Assembly (NCBI GenBank): GCA_963767475.1
Contig: CAVYEI010000002.1
Span: 496,001-560,000 of the forward strand
Direction of reading: 5' to 3'
Source: WHSW01 sp963767475
GTDB lineage: Bacteria > Actinomycetota > Thermoleophilia > Solirubrobacterales > 70-9
Length of the DNA stretch: 64,000 bases
A model generated the notes under the pieces. It made no database searches, had not been told where the DNA came from, and saw only the letters and a program-made list of their open reading frames with translations. Both the position numbers and the translations under genes were made by a program. This document shows positions 1 to 8,290 of this stretch, one piece after another. Position 1 is the first letter of the stretch. Each line of letters opens with the position of its first letter.

Positions 1-1023
1 CCCTCGCTGGCCGCTTTCGAGGCGTTCGTCAAGCTCGATTGCCCGTGTCTCCTCGAAGCCGTCGATGATCGCGTGAGAGTCGGTCCCGACCGCCAGCGGG
101 CTCCCAGCCCGGGCAAGGTCCGCGGCCGGGCCGATGCCGTCCGCCAGGCTCCTTTCGGTCGTCGGGCATATGCAACAGCACGAGTGCGACGCACCGAGGA
201 GCTTCACGTCGGCGTCACTGAGGTGGGTGGCGTGCACTGCCGTGAAGGAGCTACCGAGGGCTCCAGCGTCATCCAGCACCGCGCTGGGGGTTCTGCCATA
301 CGCCGCCAGACAGGCTTCGTTCTCCGCCGGCTGCTCGGAGACGTGAGCGTGTAGCGGCCATTCCCGCTCGGCGGCGAACTTAGCGACCGCGCGGGCTTCG
401 TCGGGAGCAACGGCGCGAACGCTGTGAATCGCGGCGCCGAGGACTGCTCCGTCGCACGCGGTCAGGAGATCGGCGCGCTCAGCCCAGGCCTGGACCCGCC
501 CGTCGGAGAACCGCCGCTGGATCTCGTCGGGCTCCTCACCGATGCCCCCATGCAGGTAACAGGTATCAAGCAGTGTTATGCGGATCCCGGCCTGCGCCGC
601 GGCCTCGGTCAAGCGCACGCCGATCTCATTCGGATCGTCGTACGGTTGTCCTCGAGGCCCGTGATGCAGGTAGTGAAACTCGCCAACGGCGGTGAAACCG
701 GCGAGCGCCATCTCGCCGAAGACCGCCCGGGCCAGGCGAAAGTATCGGTCGGGGTCGAGCTTGGCCGCGAGCTCGTACATGCGCTCCCGCCAGCTCCAGA
801 AGCTGTCGTCGCTCTCGGTCCGCCCGCGAAGGGCACGGTGAAAGGCATGCGAGTGAGCGTTGGCAAGACCGGGAAGGGTGAGGCCGTCGAGTCGGGTGGC
901 GTCGGCCGGGCACCCCGTGACACGCCGCACCGACGCGATCCGGCCGCTGTCCGTCTCGATCAAGATCGAGTGCTCAGCCCGGTCTCCCCCCAGCCAGGCC
1001 AATTGGCACCAGTATTTGGTCAC
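1..1023 (-). CDS. hutF: formimidoylglutamate deiminase HutF (C-terminus cut by window)
   Basis: Amidohydrolase that converts N-formimidoyl-L-glutamate to N-formyl-L-glutamate and ammonia in histidine degradation. Reading the minus strand from a GTG at 1023 gives 341 codons open to the window edge. The family is about 450 residues, so roughly the last quarter is missing. Visible marks are the HxH metal motif (HSHAF, H57 and H59), HAHVSEQ in the middle, and GTDSHAIIDGFEE near the edge, which is typical of HutF. The GTG overlaps the TGA of the upstream deformylase-like gene (GTGA), so the two are translationally coupled. No ATG start is available, so simple ORF finders miss this gene. Confidence 0.9.
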   Translation of the reverse strand, partial: MTKYWCQLAWLGGDRAEHSILIETDSGRIASVRRVTGCPADATRLDGLTLPGLANAHSHAFHRALRGRTESDDSFWSWRERMYELAAKLDPDRYFRLARAVFGEMALAGFTAVGEFHYLHHGPRGQPYDDPNEIGVRLTEAAAQAGIRITLLDTCYLHGGIGEEPDEIQRRFSDGRVQAWAERADLLTACDGAVLGAAIHSVRAVAPDEARAVAKFAAEREWPLHAHVSEQPAENEACLAAYGRTPSAVLDDAGALGSSFTAVHATHLSDADVKLLGASHSCCCICPTTERSLADGIGPAADLARAGSPLAVGTDSHAIIDGFEETRAIELDERLESGQRG

Positions 1024-1595
1024 GAGCCGACTCGCTCAACGAACGTGCTGATGCGGGTCACGAACTCATCCCGACGGAAGCGCTCGAATTGCTCCCATGT
1101 GCTCAGGGTGGTCGGATCGAGTACGCGATCGAGAAAGAGCACGCCGTTGAGATGATCGATTTCGTGCTGGAACGTCCCAGCGGTCAATCCGCGATAGACC
1201 TGGTCGTGGGAAACCCCGTGGCGGTCGAGGTAGCGGAGGCGCACCTTGACGTGGCGCAAGAGCTCGCCGCGCAGATTCGGTATGGACAGGCAGCCCTCGT
1301 TGATCGAAACCGTCTCCCGATCCAGTGGCTCGATTACAGGATTGATCAGAACTGTCAGCGGCAGCGGCGGCTTGTACGGATAGCGTTCGTTGTCGGCCAC
1401 CTCGGCCACGGCGATGCGCACCGTGTGGCCAACTTGATTCGCTGCCAGTCCGGCGCCGCGAGCGTGGCGCATGGTCTCGATCATGTCGTCGATCAGCTGT
1501 TGAGTGTGCGGTGCCGTGAGCTCTTCGACACTTACGTCGCGCGATGGCTCGCGCAGGGTCGGATGCCCAATCTCGAGGATCGGCAAACCGGCCAT
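1020..1595 (-). CDS. peptide deformylase-like hydrolase inside the hut operon
   Basis: 191-residue metallo-deformylase with all three family motifs: GAGLAANQ (47-54), EGCLSIP (100-106) and QHEIDH (143-148). These give ligands C102, H144 and H148 and catalytic E145. Family knowledge: the usual role is removing formyl groups from nascent proteins. Here it lies 25 bp after hutH and overlaps hutF by 4 bp. HutF makes N-formylglutamate, which must be deformylated next. A role as the N-formylglutamate deformylase in place of HutG is therefore a context-based inference. A housekeeping paralogue of def is the alternative. A separate hutG could lie beyond position 1. Confidence 0.85.
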   Translation of the reverse strand: MAGLPILEIGHPTLREPSRDVSVEELTAPHTQQLIDDMIETMRHARGAGLAANQVGHTVRIAVAEVADNERYPYKPPLPLTVLINPVIEPLDRETVSINEGCLSIPNLRGELLRHVKVRLRYLDRHGVSHDQVYRGLTAGTFQHEIDHLNGVLFLDRVLDPTTLSTWEQFERFRRDEFVTRISTFVERVGS

Positions 1596-1620
1596 CGCCT
1601 ACGACACCCGCTTCATGTCT

Positions 1621-3165
1621 TCAGGCCAGCTCTCCGACGACCTGCTCCACCTCGGTCCGCAGTAGCCCGGAAGCGAGCAGCGATTCGACCGCGGCGAGCT
1701 CTGGTGCGAGCCAGCGGTCTGCCCCGGCACCCGGTACGAGCTGGCGTACCGCACGCAGCGCTGCTTGTGTTCCTGGAGCCGGCTCCAGCGGCGCTCGCAG
1801 TTCCAAGGCCCGCGTCCCACAGGCTATTTCCACCGCGAGGATCCGCCGGAGGTTGGCGATTGCCGATCGGAGCTTCCGCGCAGCCCCCCACCCCATAGAG
1901 ACATGATCCTCCTGCATTGCGCTGGTCGGCAGCGAGTCGGTGCTCGCCGGGACCGCCAGCCGGCGATTCTCGGCAACCATTGCCGCCTGCGTGTACTGAG
2001 CGATCATCAGCCCCGAGTTGACCCCGGCCTCCGGAGCCAGGAACGGGGGCAGGCCATGCGACCGACTCGGGTCGAGCAGACGATCAGTACGGCGCTCGGC
2101 GATGGAGCCGACCTCGCTGGCGCCGATGGCCAGAAAGTCGCAAGCCATGGCCACCGGTGCGCCGTGGAAGTTGCCGCACGACTCGACCCGCCCATCCGGG
2201 AGGATCATCGGGTTGTCGATCGCCGACCTCAGCTCGGCTTCGGCGACGAAGACGGCATACGCGTGCGTATCTCGCGAGGCCCCATGGACCTGAGGCGTAC
2301 ACCGAATCGAGTAGGCATCCTGAACGCGTGGGTCGTTCTCCCGGTGACTGGCAACGACCTCCGATCGATCGAGCAGGCGGCGCAGGTTCGCGGCGCTCAG
2401 CGCCTGGCCCGGCTGGGGGCGCAGCGCGATCAGGTCGGCCGCGAACGCGCGGTCGGTGCCGAGCAGGGCCTCGGTTGTGATCGAGGCGGCGAGGTCGGCC
2501 AGCGTCAAGAGGTCGGCCAGATCCTCGAGCGACATAACCAGCATGCCGAGAATCCCGTCGGTGCCATTGATCAGGGCCAACCCTTCTTTGGGTCCGAGCG
2601 CCAGCGGACGGAGGCCGACGGCAGCGAGACCGTCCGCGGCGGGCACGATCCGATCATGCTGATCAAAGATTTCGCCCTCGCCAATCAGGGCCAATGCGCA
2701 CGCCGCCAGTGGCGCCAGATCGCCGCTCGCACCCAAGGAGCCATGCTCGGGTACCACCGGATCCAGGTCCGCGTTCAGCATCGCGAGCAAGCCGCCCGCC
2801 ACGAGCGGGCTGGCGCCCGAGCGCCCCATCGCGAGCGACCGAGCCCTCAGGAACATCATCGCCCGGACGACCTCGCGCTCAACGGGCGGTCCCATTCCCG
2901 CCGCATGTGAGCGGATCAGGGCCAGCTGGAGCTCTGCCAGGCGTTCGGGCGGAATACGCGTATGCGCCAGCGACCCGAAACCGGTAGAGATTCCATAGGC
3001 GGCATCACCACTCTCGGCGATGCGGCCGACTGCGGCGTGTGACCGCTCCATCGCGCCATCGGCGTCCTCGCCGAACCGCACTCGTGCTCGATGCCGGGCA
3101 ACCGCCACGACGTCGGGCCGTGACACACCGTCTGTTCCGATCTCGATTTGATCCACAGGTCCCAT
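1621..3165 (-). CDS. hutH: histidine ammonia-lyase
   Basis: Deaminates L-histidine to urocanate, the first step of histidine degradation. 514 residues from the ATG at 3165, which has AGGTGA eight bases upstream; the longer frame to 3234 adds an unconserved tail. The MIO-forming triad A146-S147-G148 sits in GSLGASGDLAPLA. The SH pair at 86-87 and the QEDHVSMG segment are histidine-type rather than tyrosine/phenylalanine-type. It is the first gene of the hutH - deformylase - hutF operon. A hairpin upstream (3347-3382) separates it from the HisD-like gene. No hutU or hutI is in view; they may lie beyond the left edge. Confidence 0.93.
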   Translation of the reverse strand: MGPVDQIEIGTDGVSRPDVVAVARHRARVRFGEDADGAMERSHAAVGRIAESGDAAYGISTGFGSLAHTRIPPERLAELQLALIRSHAAGMGPPVEREVVRAMMFLRARSLAMGRSGASPLVAGGLLAMLNADLDPVVPEHGSLGASGDLAPLAACALALIGEGEIFDQHDRIVPAADGLAAVGLRPLALGPKEGLALINGTDGILGMLVMSLEDLADLLTLADLAASITTEALLGTDRAFAADLIALRPQPGQALSAANLRRLLDRSEVVASHRENDPRVQDAYSIRCTPQVHGASRDTHAYAVFVAEAELRSAIDNPMILPDGRVESCGNFHGAPVAMACDFLAIGASEVGSIAERRTDRLLDPSRSHGLPPFLAPEAGVNSGLMIAQYTQAAMVAENRRLAVPASTDSLPTSAMQEDHVSMGWGAARKLRSAIANLRRILAVEIACGTRALELRAPLEPAPGTQAALRAVRQLVPGAGADRWLAPELAAVESLLASGLLRTEVEQVVGELA

Positions 3166-3462
3166 CCTGACGATCACCTGACGGGTCGATTCACCAGTCC
3201 GACGTAAAAGCGTCCAGATTCCGGGACGCGTCACCGGCGCCGGCCGTTCGGACCAGCTCGCCGGCTGACGACCAGCCGCCGCCGGAATGGCTTAGGCGAA
3301 CGTATGTTCGGTCTCAGGGCAAAAAAAGAGAGAGTTACCCGCGCAACCGGGCGGACCACCTCCGAAGAGGAAGTCCGCCCGGCCGACTCGAGCCACGGCT
3401 CAGGCGGACCTGCGCCGGAGTTGCCTGAAACTCAGGGCGTCAGCGCTGCTGTGCGTGGACGG
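3166..3462 (-). promoter_or_regulatory. intergenic region between HisD-like gene and hutH
   Basis: About 300 bp without a gene. The distal half carries the hairpin at 3347-3382 plus a T-run on the minus strand (A-run at 3321-3327). The proximal half should contain the hutH promoter. I see no convincing -35/-10 pair, only the ribosome-binding site next to the hutH ATG. Confidence 0.5.
3347..3382 (-). terminator. hairpin terminator after the HisD-like gene
   Basis: Perfect 10-bp arms (3347-3356 and 3373-3382) around a loop that itself contains a short CCTC/GAGG pairing. On the minus strand a seven-base T-run (3327-3321) lies 19 nt further on. It probably ends transcription of the 3.4-23.4 kb cluster before hutH. 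Confidence 0.65.
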
Positions 3463-4788
3463 CTACGGCCGTCGACGCACTGACACCGTCGCCGCGTGGG
3501 CGGGGAATCCCTCGTGGGCAGCCAGCGCCTCAACTGTGGGCGCAAGCCGCCAAAACGCCTCCTCGGTGAGGCTGGCGACAGCGGAACGCACCAAGTACGT
3601 CGCCGCAGTCACGCCGCTCGAGACCTTCGCGAATCCAGTCGTCGGCAGCGTTGCCGGCGTGCCGGTAGCGAAATTTGACATCGCGAAGGTCGTCCACGGG
3701 CCGAGCAGGATCGTGCCCGCATAGCGGATCAACGGCATCCACGCCTCTGGGTCCGCCACCGCCAGCAGTAGGTGCTCTGCGCCGTAGTCGTTCGCGATCT
3801 CGGCGGCTTGGGCCATGTCCGCCGCGAGGATCAGCCCTCCATTCATGGCGATTGACGAAACGGCGTATGTGCACCGCGGTTCCGGCAAGCGCTCCAGCTG
3901 TGGGGTCAGCTCGTCGACGACCGACTCGAGCAGCCGGCGATCAGTCGAGATGAGGATGGCCGACGAGTCCGACCCGTGCTCGGCCTCGTTGAGGAGGTCA
4001 GCGGCCAGAACCTTCGGATCGGCCGAGCCGTCGGCGATGATTGCCGCGTCGGTCGGGCCGAAACCGACCTCGACGACCGTCCCGAATTGCTGGACGAGCA
4101 TTTGCGCGAGTGTCACACCGCGCCCGCCGGGACCGACGATCTTGCCGACCCTGGGGACGGATTCCGTGCCGAGAGCCATCGCCGCGATGCCAGCCGGTCC
4201 ATTGCAGCGGAAGATATCTCGAACACCGAGCTCGTCGAGGGCGACCAGTGTCGCGGGATCGATGGTTCCGTCGTGCAAAGGCGGAACGCCGACAACGATT
4301 CGCTCAACCCCGGCGACCACGGCGGGGGTAGCGATCTGAATTGCGACCGACGGATAGGACCCTTTCCCGCTAGGAACAAAAAGTCCGACGCTCGGTATCG
4401 CGCTCGCACGCTCACCGAGCATCGTGCCGTCGGGCCTCACAGCTTTCCAGGACGCGCGATCGCGGATCAGCTCGTTGAACTGTCGTGATTGAGCGATCGA
4501 CGTCCTGATGGCCTGCAGGAGCTGGTCCGACACGAGGCTGCGCGCACGCTCGACTTCGCCCCGATCGACCCGCAACCGGCTCGCAGGGACGAGGACGTCG
4601 TCGTAAACACGAAGGGCTTCCACCAAGGCCGTGTCGCCGTGGACCCGAACGCGGTCGACGAGCGCCTGGATCGACGTCCGGATATCGGAGTTCGGCCCGA
4701 GGCCCGCGGCGTTCCCGCCGCGAGTAATTACCCGTGCTCGCTCCGACTCCGTCGCGTGGGACCAGTCGAGGATCGTGAATGTTGTCAT
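3463..4788 (-). CDS. histidinol dehydrogenase-family protein with altered active site
   Basis: 441 residues, the usual HisD length, with ribosome site AAGGA eight bases before the ATG. HisD oxidises L-histidinol to histidine with NAD. The catalytic E-H pair is kept (E338-H339 in YGAEHL), as are one zinc His (H271) and the C-terminal zinc His (H431). By alignment from memory to E. coli HisD, zinc ligand Q259 is replaced by E268, zinc ligand D360 by N372, and substrate-binding H367 by A379 (GTPATLPT instead of GTNHVLPT). The GPGNAYV segment is also changed, to GPGGRGV. The protein probably oxidises a different amino alcohol or polyol. It is the last gene of the cluster, followed by a terminator. 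Confidence 0.85.
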   Translation of the reverse strand: MTTFTILDWSHATESERARVITRGGNAAGLGPNSDIRTSIQALVDRVRVHGDTALVEALRVYDDVLVPASRLRVDRGEVERARSLVSDQLLQAIRTSIAQSRQFNELIRDRASWKAVRPDGTMLGERASAIPSVGLFVPSGKGSYPSVAIQIATPAVVAGVERIVVGVPPLHDGTIDPATLVALDELGVRDIFRCNGPAGIAAMALGTESVPRVGKIVGPGGRGVTLAQMLVQQFGTVVEVGFGPTDAAIIADGSADPKVLAADLLNEAEHGSDSSAILISTDRRLLESVVDELTPQLERLPEPRCTYAVSSIAMNGGLILAADMAQAAEIANDYGAEHLLLAVADPEAWMPLIRYAGTILLGPWTTFAMSNFATGTPATLPTTGFAKVSSGVTAATYLVRSAVASLTEEAFWRLAPTVEALAAHEGFPAHAATVSVRRRP

Positions 4789-4835
4789 GGCTGAATTCCT
4801 TCCGTTCCAACTGCTTCAGGTCTTGACTCTTGCTC

Positions 4836-4854
4836 GGGTCTCAAGATGAGATCC
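4836..4854 (-). terminator. intergenic hairpin (SDR / HisD-like gap)
   Basis: 8-bp arms (4836-4843 and 4847-4854, one G-T pair) with a 3-nt loop, 20-40 nt after the SDR stop on the minus strand. One of the series of hairpins found between cluster genes. Confidence 0.45.
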
Positions 4855-4874
4855 GGCTTCCGTGCGGAGGCCAC

Positions 4875-5651
4875 CTATGCCCCCGATTCGCCGCCGTCGA
4901 CCGCGAGCACGACACCGCTGAGGTACGAGCCGGCCGTCGACGCGAGGTACAGGGCCGCACCAGCCAGGTCGTCGGACGACCCCAGCCGACCCAGCGGGAT
5001 CGCCTCCGTGAACCGCCGCTGCTCGATTGGATCTGCCAGCAGACCGCGCGTCATATCCGTGGCGAACAGCCCTGGAGCGATCGCGTTGACCGTGACAGTG
5101 GGAGCGAGATCCCGCGCGAGGTGCCGGGTCATCATGTGAACGGCCGCCTTCGAAGCGGCGTACCCGTAGTTCGGGACCGGCGATACGGCGATTCCGTCGA
5201 TCGATCCTATGTTGATGACGCGGGACGGAGCCCCAGGACGGGCTGCGGCGCGCAGCGCGCCGGCCAGAGCGAGGGTCAGCTGGAGGGGCGCCTTGAGATT
5301 CACCGCCAGCAGCTGATCGAGCTCGTCTTCTGGGTGCTCACCTCGTTCATGGAGCAATGTCGCCCCGGCATTGTTGATCAGCACGTCCAGGCGAGGCTCT
5401 TCGTTGAGAACCTGCGTGACTAGACGCTGCCGATCGGCGACGCGCGATAGGTCGGCGGTCGTGCTCGAGCACCGGGTGTGCGTGGCGACCTCAGCGACGA
5501 CGCTGCTTAGCGCCTCGCGATCCCTGCCCGTCAGGTGAACTCGGGCGCCGGCGCGACCGAACGCGACCGCCAGCATCCGGCCGATGCCACGGCTGGCGCC
5601 GGTGATGAGCACACGTTTTCCAGACACGGAGAAGAGATCTCCGGGATGCAT
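4875..5651 (-). CDS. short-chain dehydrogenase/reductase
   Basis: 258-residue classical SDR, an NAD(P)-dependent alcohol/ketone oxidoreductase. TGASRGIG (about 18-25) is the cofactor loop, NNAG is present, S (in INIGS) and YAASK supply the Ser-Tyr-Lys catalytic set, and the C-terminal GVVLAVDGGESG strand is typical. The ATG has AGAGGAA nearby. It sits between the HisD-like gene and the PRTase-like gene in one orientation, so a redox step in the same pathway is likely. The substrate cannot be read from sequence. Confidence 0.88.
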   Translation of the reverse strand: MHPGDLFSVSGKRVLITGASRGIGRMLAVAFGRAGARVHLTGRDREALSSVVAEVATHTRCSSTTADLSRVADRQRLVTQVLNEEPRLDVLINNAGATLLHERGEHPEDELDQLLAVNLKAPLQLTLALAGALRAAARPGAPSRVINIGSIDGIAVSPVPNYGYAASKAAVHMMTRHLARDLAPTVTVNAIAPGLFATDMTRGLLADPIEQRRFTEAIPLGRLGSSDDLAGAALYLASTAGSYLSGVVLAVDGGESGA

Positions 5652-5693
5652 GTCCTGTTCCTCTCATCGGGTTCGGGCCTTCGGCCCAAGGGG

Positions 5694-5729
5694 ACTGCTC
5701 GGCCGCGCGGGAAGGCGCGGCCGAGCAGT
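5694..5729 (-). terminator. intergenic hairpin after the PRTase-like gene
   Basis: Perfect 15-bp arms (5694-5708 and 5715-5729), 6-nt loop, starting 12 nt after the PRTase-like stop codon. A second small hairpin (5675-5687) follows. No T-run, so it may be an I-shaped terminator or an mRNA 3'-end stabiliser. Confidence 0.65.
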
Positions 5730-5740
5730 GAACGAGAAAC

Positions 5741-6634
5741 TCAGAGCGCGAGCAACTGCTCGTAGAGCCCACGGTCCTTAAGCATCTCGGCAAGCGCGCG
5801 GAGCGCGTCGGTGGCGCCCTGGGCGTCGCCGCCGAAGATCTTCGCCATCCACTCAGGCTCGTCGATGTACGCGTGGCTGGTGCCGTCCTCGAACCGGATC
5901 GCGTTCGTCAGGATCCAGTCCTTGGTGAAGTAGACATCCGTGTCCCACGAGACTGGGTAGGTCTCGCCGCGAAGGAGGACACCCTGGACCGGGCGCCAGC
6001 CCCGACGGTGGAACCCATCCTGCGTCGCCTGGCAGGCGATGAACCCGAGGGTCGAGATCTGCGCCTCCGGCCGCAAAGCGAGCAACTCGTTGACGACGGC
6101 CTCGGTGCCCTTCCCAGTCTGGATGCAATCGTCGATCACGGCGATTCGCGGCACGCGGTCGTGCTTCGGGATCCGCGCGACCGCCTCACGGCACTGCTCC
6201 GCGAGCCCGGCACCCTTGCTGACGCCGATCTCGAAACCCGAGTAGAAGGCGTCCGTCCGGTCACTCAGATAGTGGGTGACCCGAACGTTCGCAGCTTGCT
6301 CGCTCAGGTCTCGACCGTGATCCCGGCGGAAGACCTCCTGAAGCGTGTCGGAGGCATACCCACCGTTGCACCCCTGCGAGACCAGCAGGTCATAGGCGAC
6401 GCCGCGGTCGGCGAGCTCCCAGGCGAGCTGGATCGCTGCGCCGTCCCACGTCGACAGGGTGAGGTCCTGACGACTGGGGTCAAGGCATGCGAGCGCCTGG
6501 TTGAGGTACCGGCCGACGCCGCGCAAGGCGTCGGCGGCCTCGGCGCTGGTGCCGCTCGATGAGGTCAACCTGCGCACGTGGTGCGTCAGGTCGTCGAAGA
6601 CGTAGAGGTGCTTGATGACGTTGTTGTCAGTCAT
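5741..6634 (-). CDS. phosphoribosyltransferase-like protein
   Basis: 297 residues. The clearest signal is a PRPP-loop-like segment at about 165-178: IAVIDDC-IQTG-KGT, two acidic residues followed by TG as in type I phosphoribosyltransferases, with a one-residue insertion (TGKGT). A strand-helix start (LTLSTWDGAAIQLAWELADRG) fits a Rossmann-like PRTase fold. Family knowledge: such proteins transfer phosphoribose from PRPP to a base or amine. Partner and acceptor are unknown. It has its own ribosome site (GGAGAAAAGAA-ATG). A non-enzymatic PRTase-like regulator is possible. Confidence 0.6.
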   Translation of the reverse strand: MTDNNVIKHLYVFDDLTHHVRRLTSSSGTSAEAADALRGVGRYLNQALACLDPSRQDLTLSTWDGAAIQLAWELADRGVAYDLLVSQGCNGGYASDTLQEVFRRDHGRDLSEQAANVRVTHYLSDRTDAFYSGFEIGVSKGAGLAEQCREAVARIPKHDRVPRIAVIDDCIQTGKGTEAVVNELLALRPEAQISTLGFIACQATQDGFHRRGWRPVQGVLLRGETYPVSWDTDVYFTKDWILTNAIRFEDGTSHAYIDEPEWMAKIFGGDAQGATDALRALAEMLKDRGLYEQLLAL

Positions 6635-6778
6635 TTCTTTTCTCCATTTGCGGTTTGGTGACTTCGGTTTTTGCGATCTGTTGGGTCGACGGCCCCACGG
6701 CGGGCCGCGAGGCCACCCAGGCCGCCAGTCAGGGACGACGCCGTAAATGCGCCTTCACCTCCCTCCTTAATGAGTGGA

Positions 6779-6804
6779 GCGCGCGAACGGCAGGTGTCGC
6801 GCGC
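6779..6804 (-). terminator. intergenic hairpin after the nucleotidyltransferase gene
   Basis: Perfect 8-bp arms of alternating G and C (6779-6786 and 6797-6804), 10-nt loop, about 20 nt after the stop at 6824. Confidence 0.5.
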
Positions 6805-6823
6805 GATCGTCACCGAGCCCGGT

Positions 6824-7795
6824 TCACGTCCCCAGTGACTCGGCCAACACCTCGGGCCCATGACCCTGGTTGACGACCTGTTCGGCGAGGTGGTCGTCCA
6901 CCGCGACACCATGGCCGACGAAGGAGTTGCTGATCTGAACATCCGGGGCGACGGTCGCGCGCTCTCCGATCACGGAGTTCTGGATCCGCGCTCCGGCCGA
7001 GATCGTGGCCTCGGGTCCAATCCAAAACCAGCCCGAAAGCCTCGCCTCGGGATCAACGTTCGCGGACGGCGCCACGTATCGCATTTCTCTGTCGGCGTGA
7101 GCGGACCAAATCCGTCGCCACGTTCCCAGGTCACGCCAATACCCCCTGCCGAACGTAATCCGGACCCGGTAGCCCTCCTCGATCAGGAGGGGAATGAACT
7201 CGTCGGCCCACGGATCTTCGGCCTGGTTGGGAATATCGGCCAGGCGCCTGAGTGCCCGAGGCGACGTCACTGTCATTCCGATCTCGTGTGCCACCACGGT
7301 GTCGCCGGACCCGGGCACGACGATGCCGTCGCGGTTCAGGGAGAACTCGCGTGGCTTTCCGAATTGACCATCCCCGCTGGCGTCGCGGACGGCGGCCACT
7401 GTCACGTCGGCAGCCAGGACCCGGTGCGTCGTGAGCGCCGTTCCCCAGCTGGGGTCGAGGAGAAGATCTCCGTTCAGCGTCACCATGGGCGTCATGGACG
7501 TTTGGGCCCAAGCGAGCAGCCACTCATACACGCCCGGCCAATCCAACACGTGCACCGGCTCACACCGAAGCGCCGAGTTGCGGACCGCCTCCCGCAGCAG
7601 GTCGAGCTCGCACGTTGGCCGCGCGAGAAGTGTCGCCTTCACGACACCCCAACTCCTCAGCAGTCCTAGCTGGCGTCGGACGAGAGGCTCGCCCAAGAAC
7701 GGAATCAGAGCCTTGGATGGCACGGCGGGCCCGAGCCGCCGACCGAAGCCGCTCGAGAGAATTGCAGCCTCGAATAGCTTGTCGAACGTCTGCAT
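6824..7795 (-). CDS. sugar nucleotidyltransferase with left-handed beta-helix tail
   Basis: 323 residues. Residues about 8-225 form a GT-A-type nucleotidyltransferase domain: GFGRRLGP plus SKALIPFLG is the NTP-binding signature, and LNGDLLLD is the metal/acceptor motif. The C-terminal 90 residues show hexapeptide-like turns (WIGPEATISAGARI, VIGERATVA, FVGHGVAV) of a left-handed beta helix, as in sugar-1-phosphate uridylyl/guanylyl transferases. It would activate a sugar phosphate to an NDP-sugar for the cluster's glycosyltransferases. The exact base and sugar are not readable. AAGGAACGAACG precedes the ATG. Confidence 0.82.
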   Translation of the reverse strand: MQTFDKLFEAAILSSGFGRRLGPAVPSKALIPFLGEPLVRRQLGLLRSWGVVKATLLARPTCELDLLREAVRNSALRCEPVHVLDWPGVYEWLLAWAQTSMTPMVTLNGDLLLDPSWGTALTTHRVLAADVTVAAVRDASGDGQFGKPREFSLNRDGIVVPGSGDTVVAHEIGMTVTSPRALRRLADIPNQAEDPWADEFIPLLIEEGYRVRITFGRGYWRDLGTWRRIWSAHADREMRYVAPSANVDPEARLSGWFWIGPEATISAGARIQNSVIGERATVAPDVQISNSFVGHGVAVDDHLAEQVVNQGHGPEVLAESLGT

Positions 7796-7834
7796 CGTTC
7801 GTTCCTTCCTGAGTGTGCGTGGTTTACCGCGACC

Positions 7835-7884
7835 GACGGATCGGCTCCTCGCGCCCCTTCGGGGCCACGAGGAACCGATCCGTC
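7835..7884 (-). terminator. long intergenic hairpin after the cupin gene
   Basis: Arms of about 23 nt (7835-7857 and 7861-7884) with a TTC loop. They pair as 10 bp, one mismatch, 6 bp, a small internal loop, and 4 bp. It begins 8 nt after the cupin stop. It is the longest hairpin of the series. Confidence 0.65.
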
Positions 7885-7891
7885 AGCGTCG

Positions 7892-8290
7892 TCAGCCAGC
7901 CGAGTCCGGCAGCGGCTCGCCGGTCTCGAACTCATCAGCGAGCGTGAAGGCGGGCGAGTTGGCCGCGATCATGATCACCCGCTCGCCTGAGTTGTTCCGA
8001 CTCCCGTGGCTCATGCCCGGCGGGATCGAGATCCCGTCGCCGGCCCGGATCTTGAACATCTCGCCGTCCAGGAACAGGTCGAGCTCACCCGAGACGATGT
8101 AGAGAATCTCGGAGCCGGTTTTGTGGACCACAGGTGTCCGAATCGCACCGGGCTCGATCACCAGGTAGTCCATCGAGAGACTCCCGAGGTTCCCGAGGAC
8201 GTGCATCCTCATGTCCGCGGTGAGACTGCTCCAGGACCCGTCGTCGAGATTGGGAACCGTTGAGACATGCTGCCTCGGGTCGCTCGTCAT
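7892..8290 (-). CDS. small cupin-domain protein
   Basis: 132 residues from the ATG at 8290, which overlaps the TGA of the ThDP gene (ATGA); the longer frame upstream is inside that gene. A single cupin barrel: motif 1 around VVHKTGSEILYIVSGELDL and motif 2 GDGISIPPGMSHGSRN. Metal-type His residues are present in both motifs, so a sugar isomerase/epimerase, dioxygenase or metal-binding sensor role is possible. Translational coupling to the ThDP enzyme suggests the two act on the same intermediate. Confidence 0.75.
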   Translation of the reverse strand: MTSDPRQHVSTVPNLDDGSWSSLTADMRMHVLGNLGSLSMDYLVIEPGAIRTPVVHKTGSEILYIVSGELDLFLDGEMFKIRAGDGISIPPGMSHGSRNNSGERVIMIAANSPAFTLADEFETGEPLPDSAG

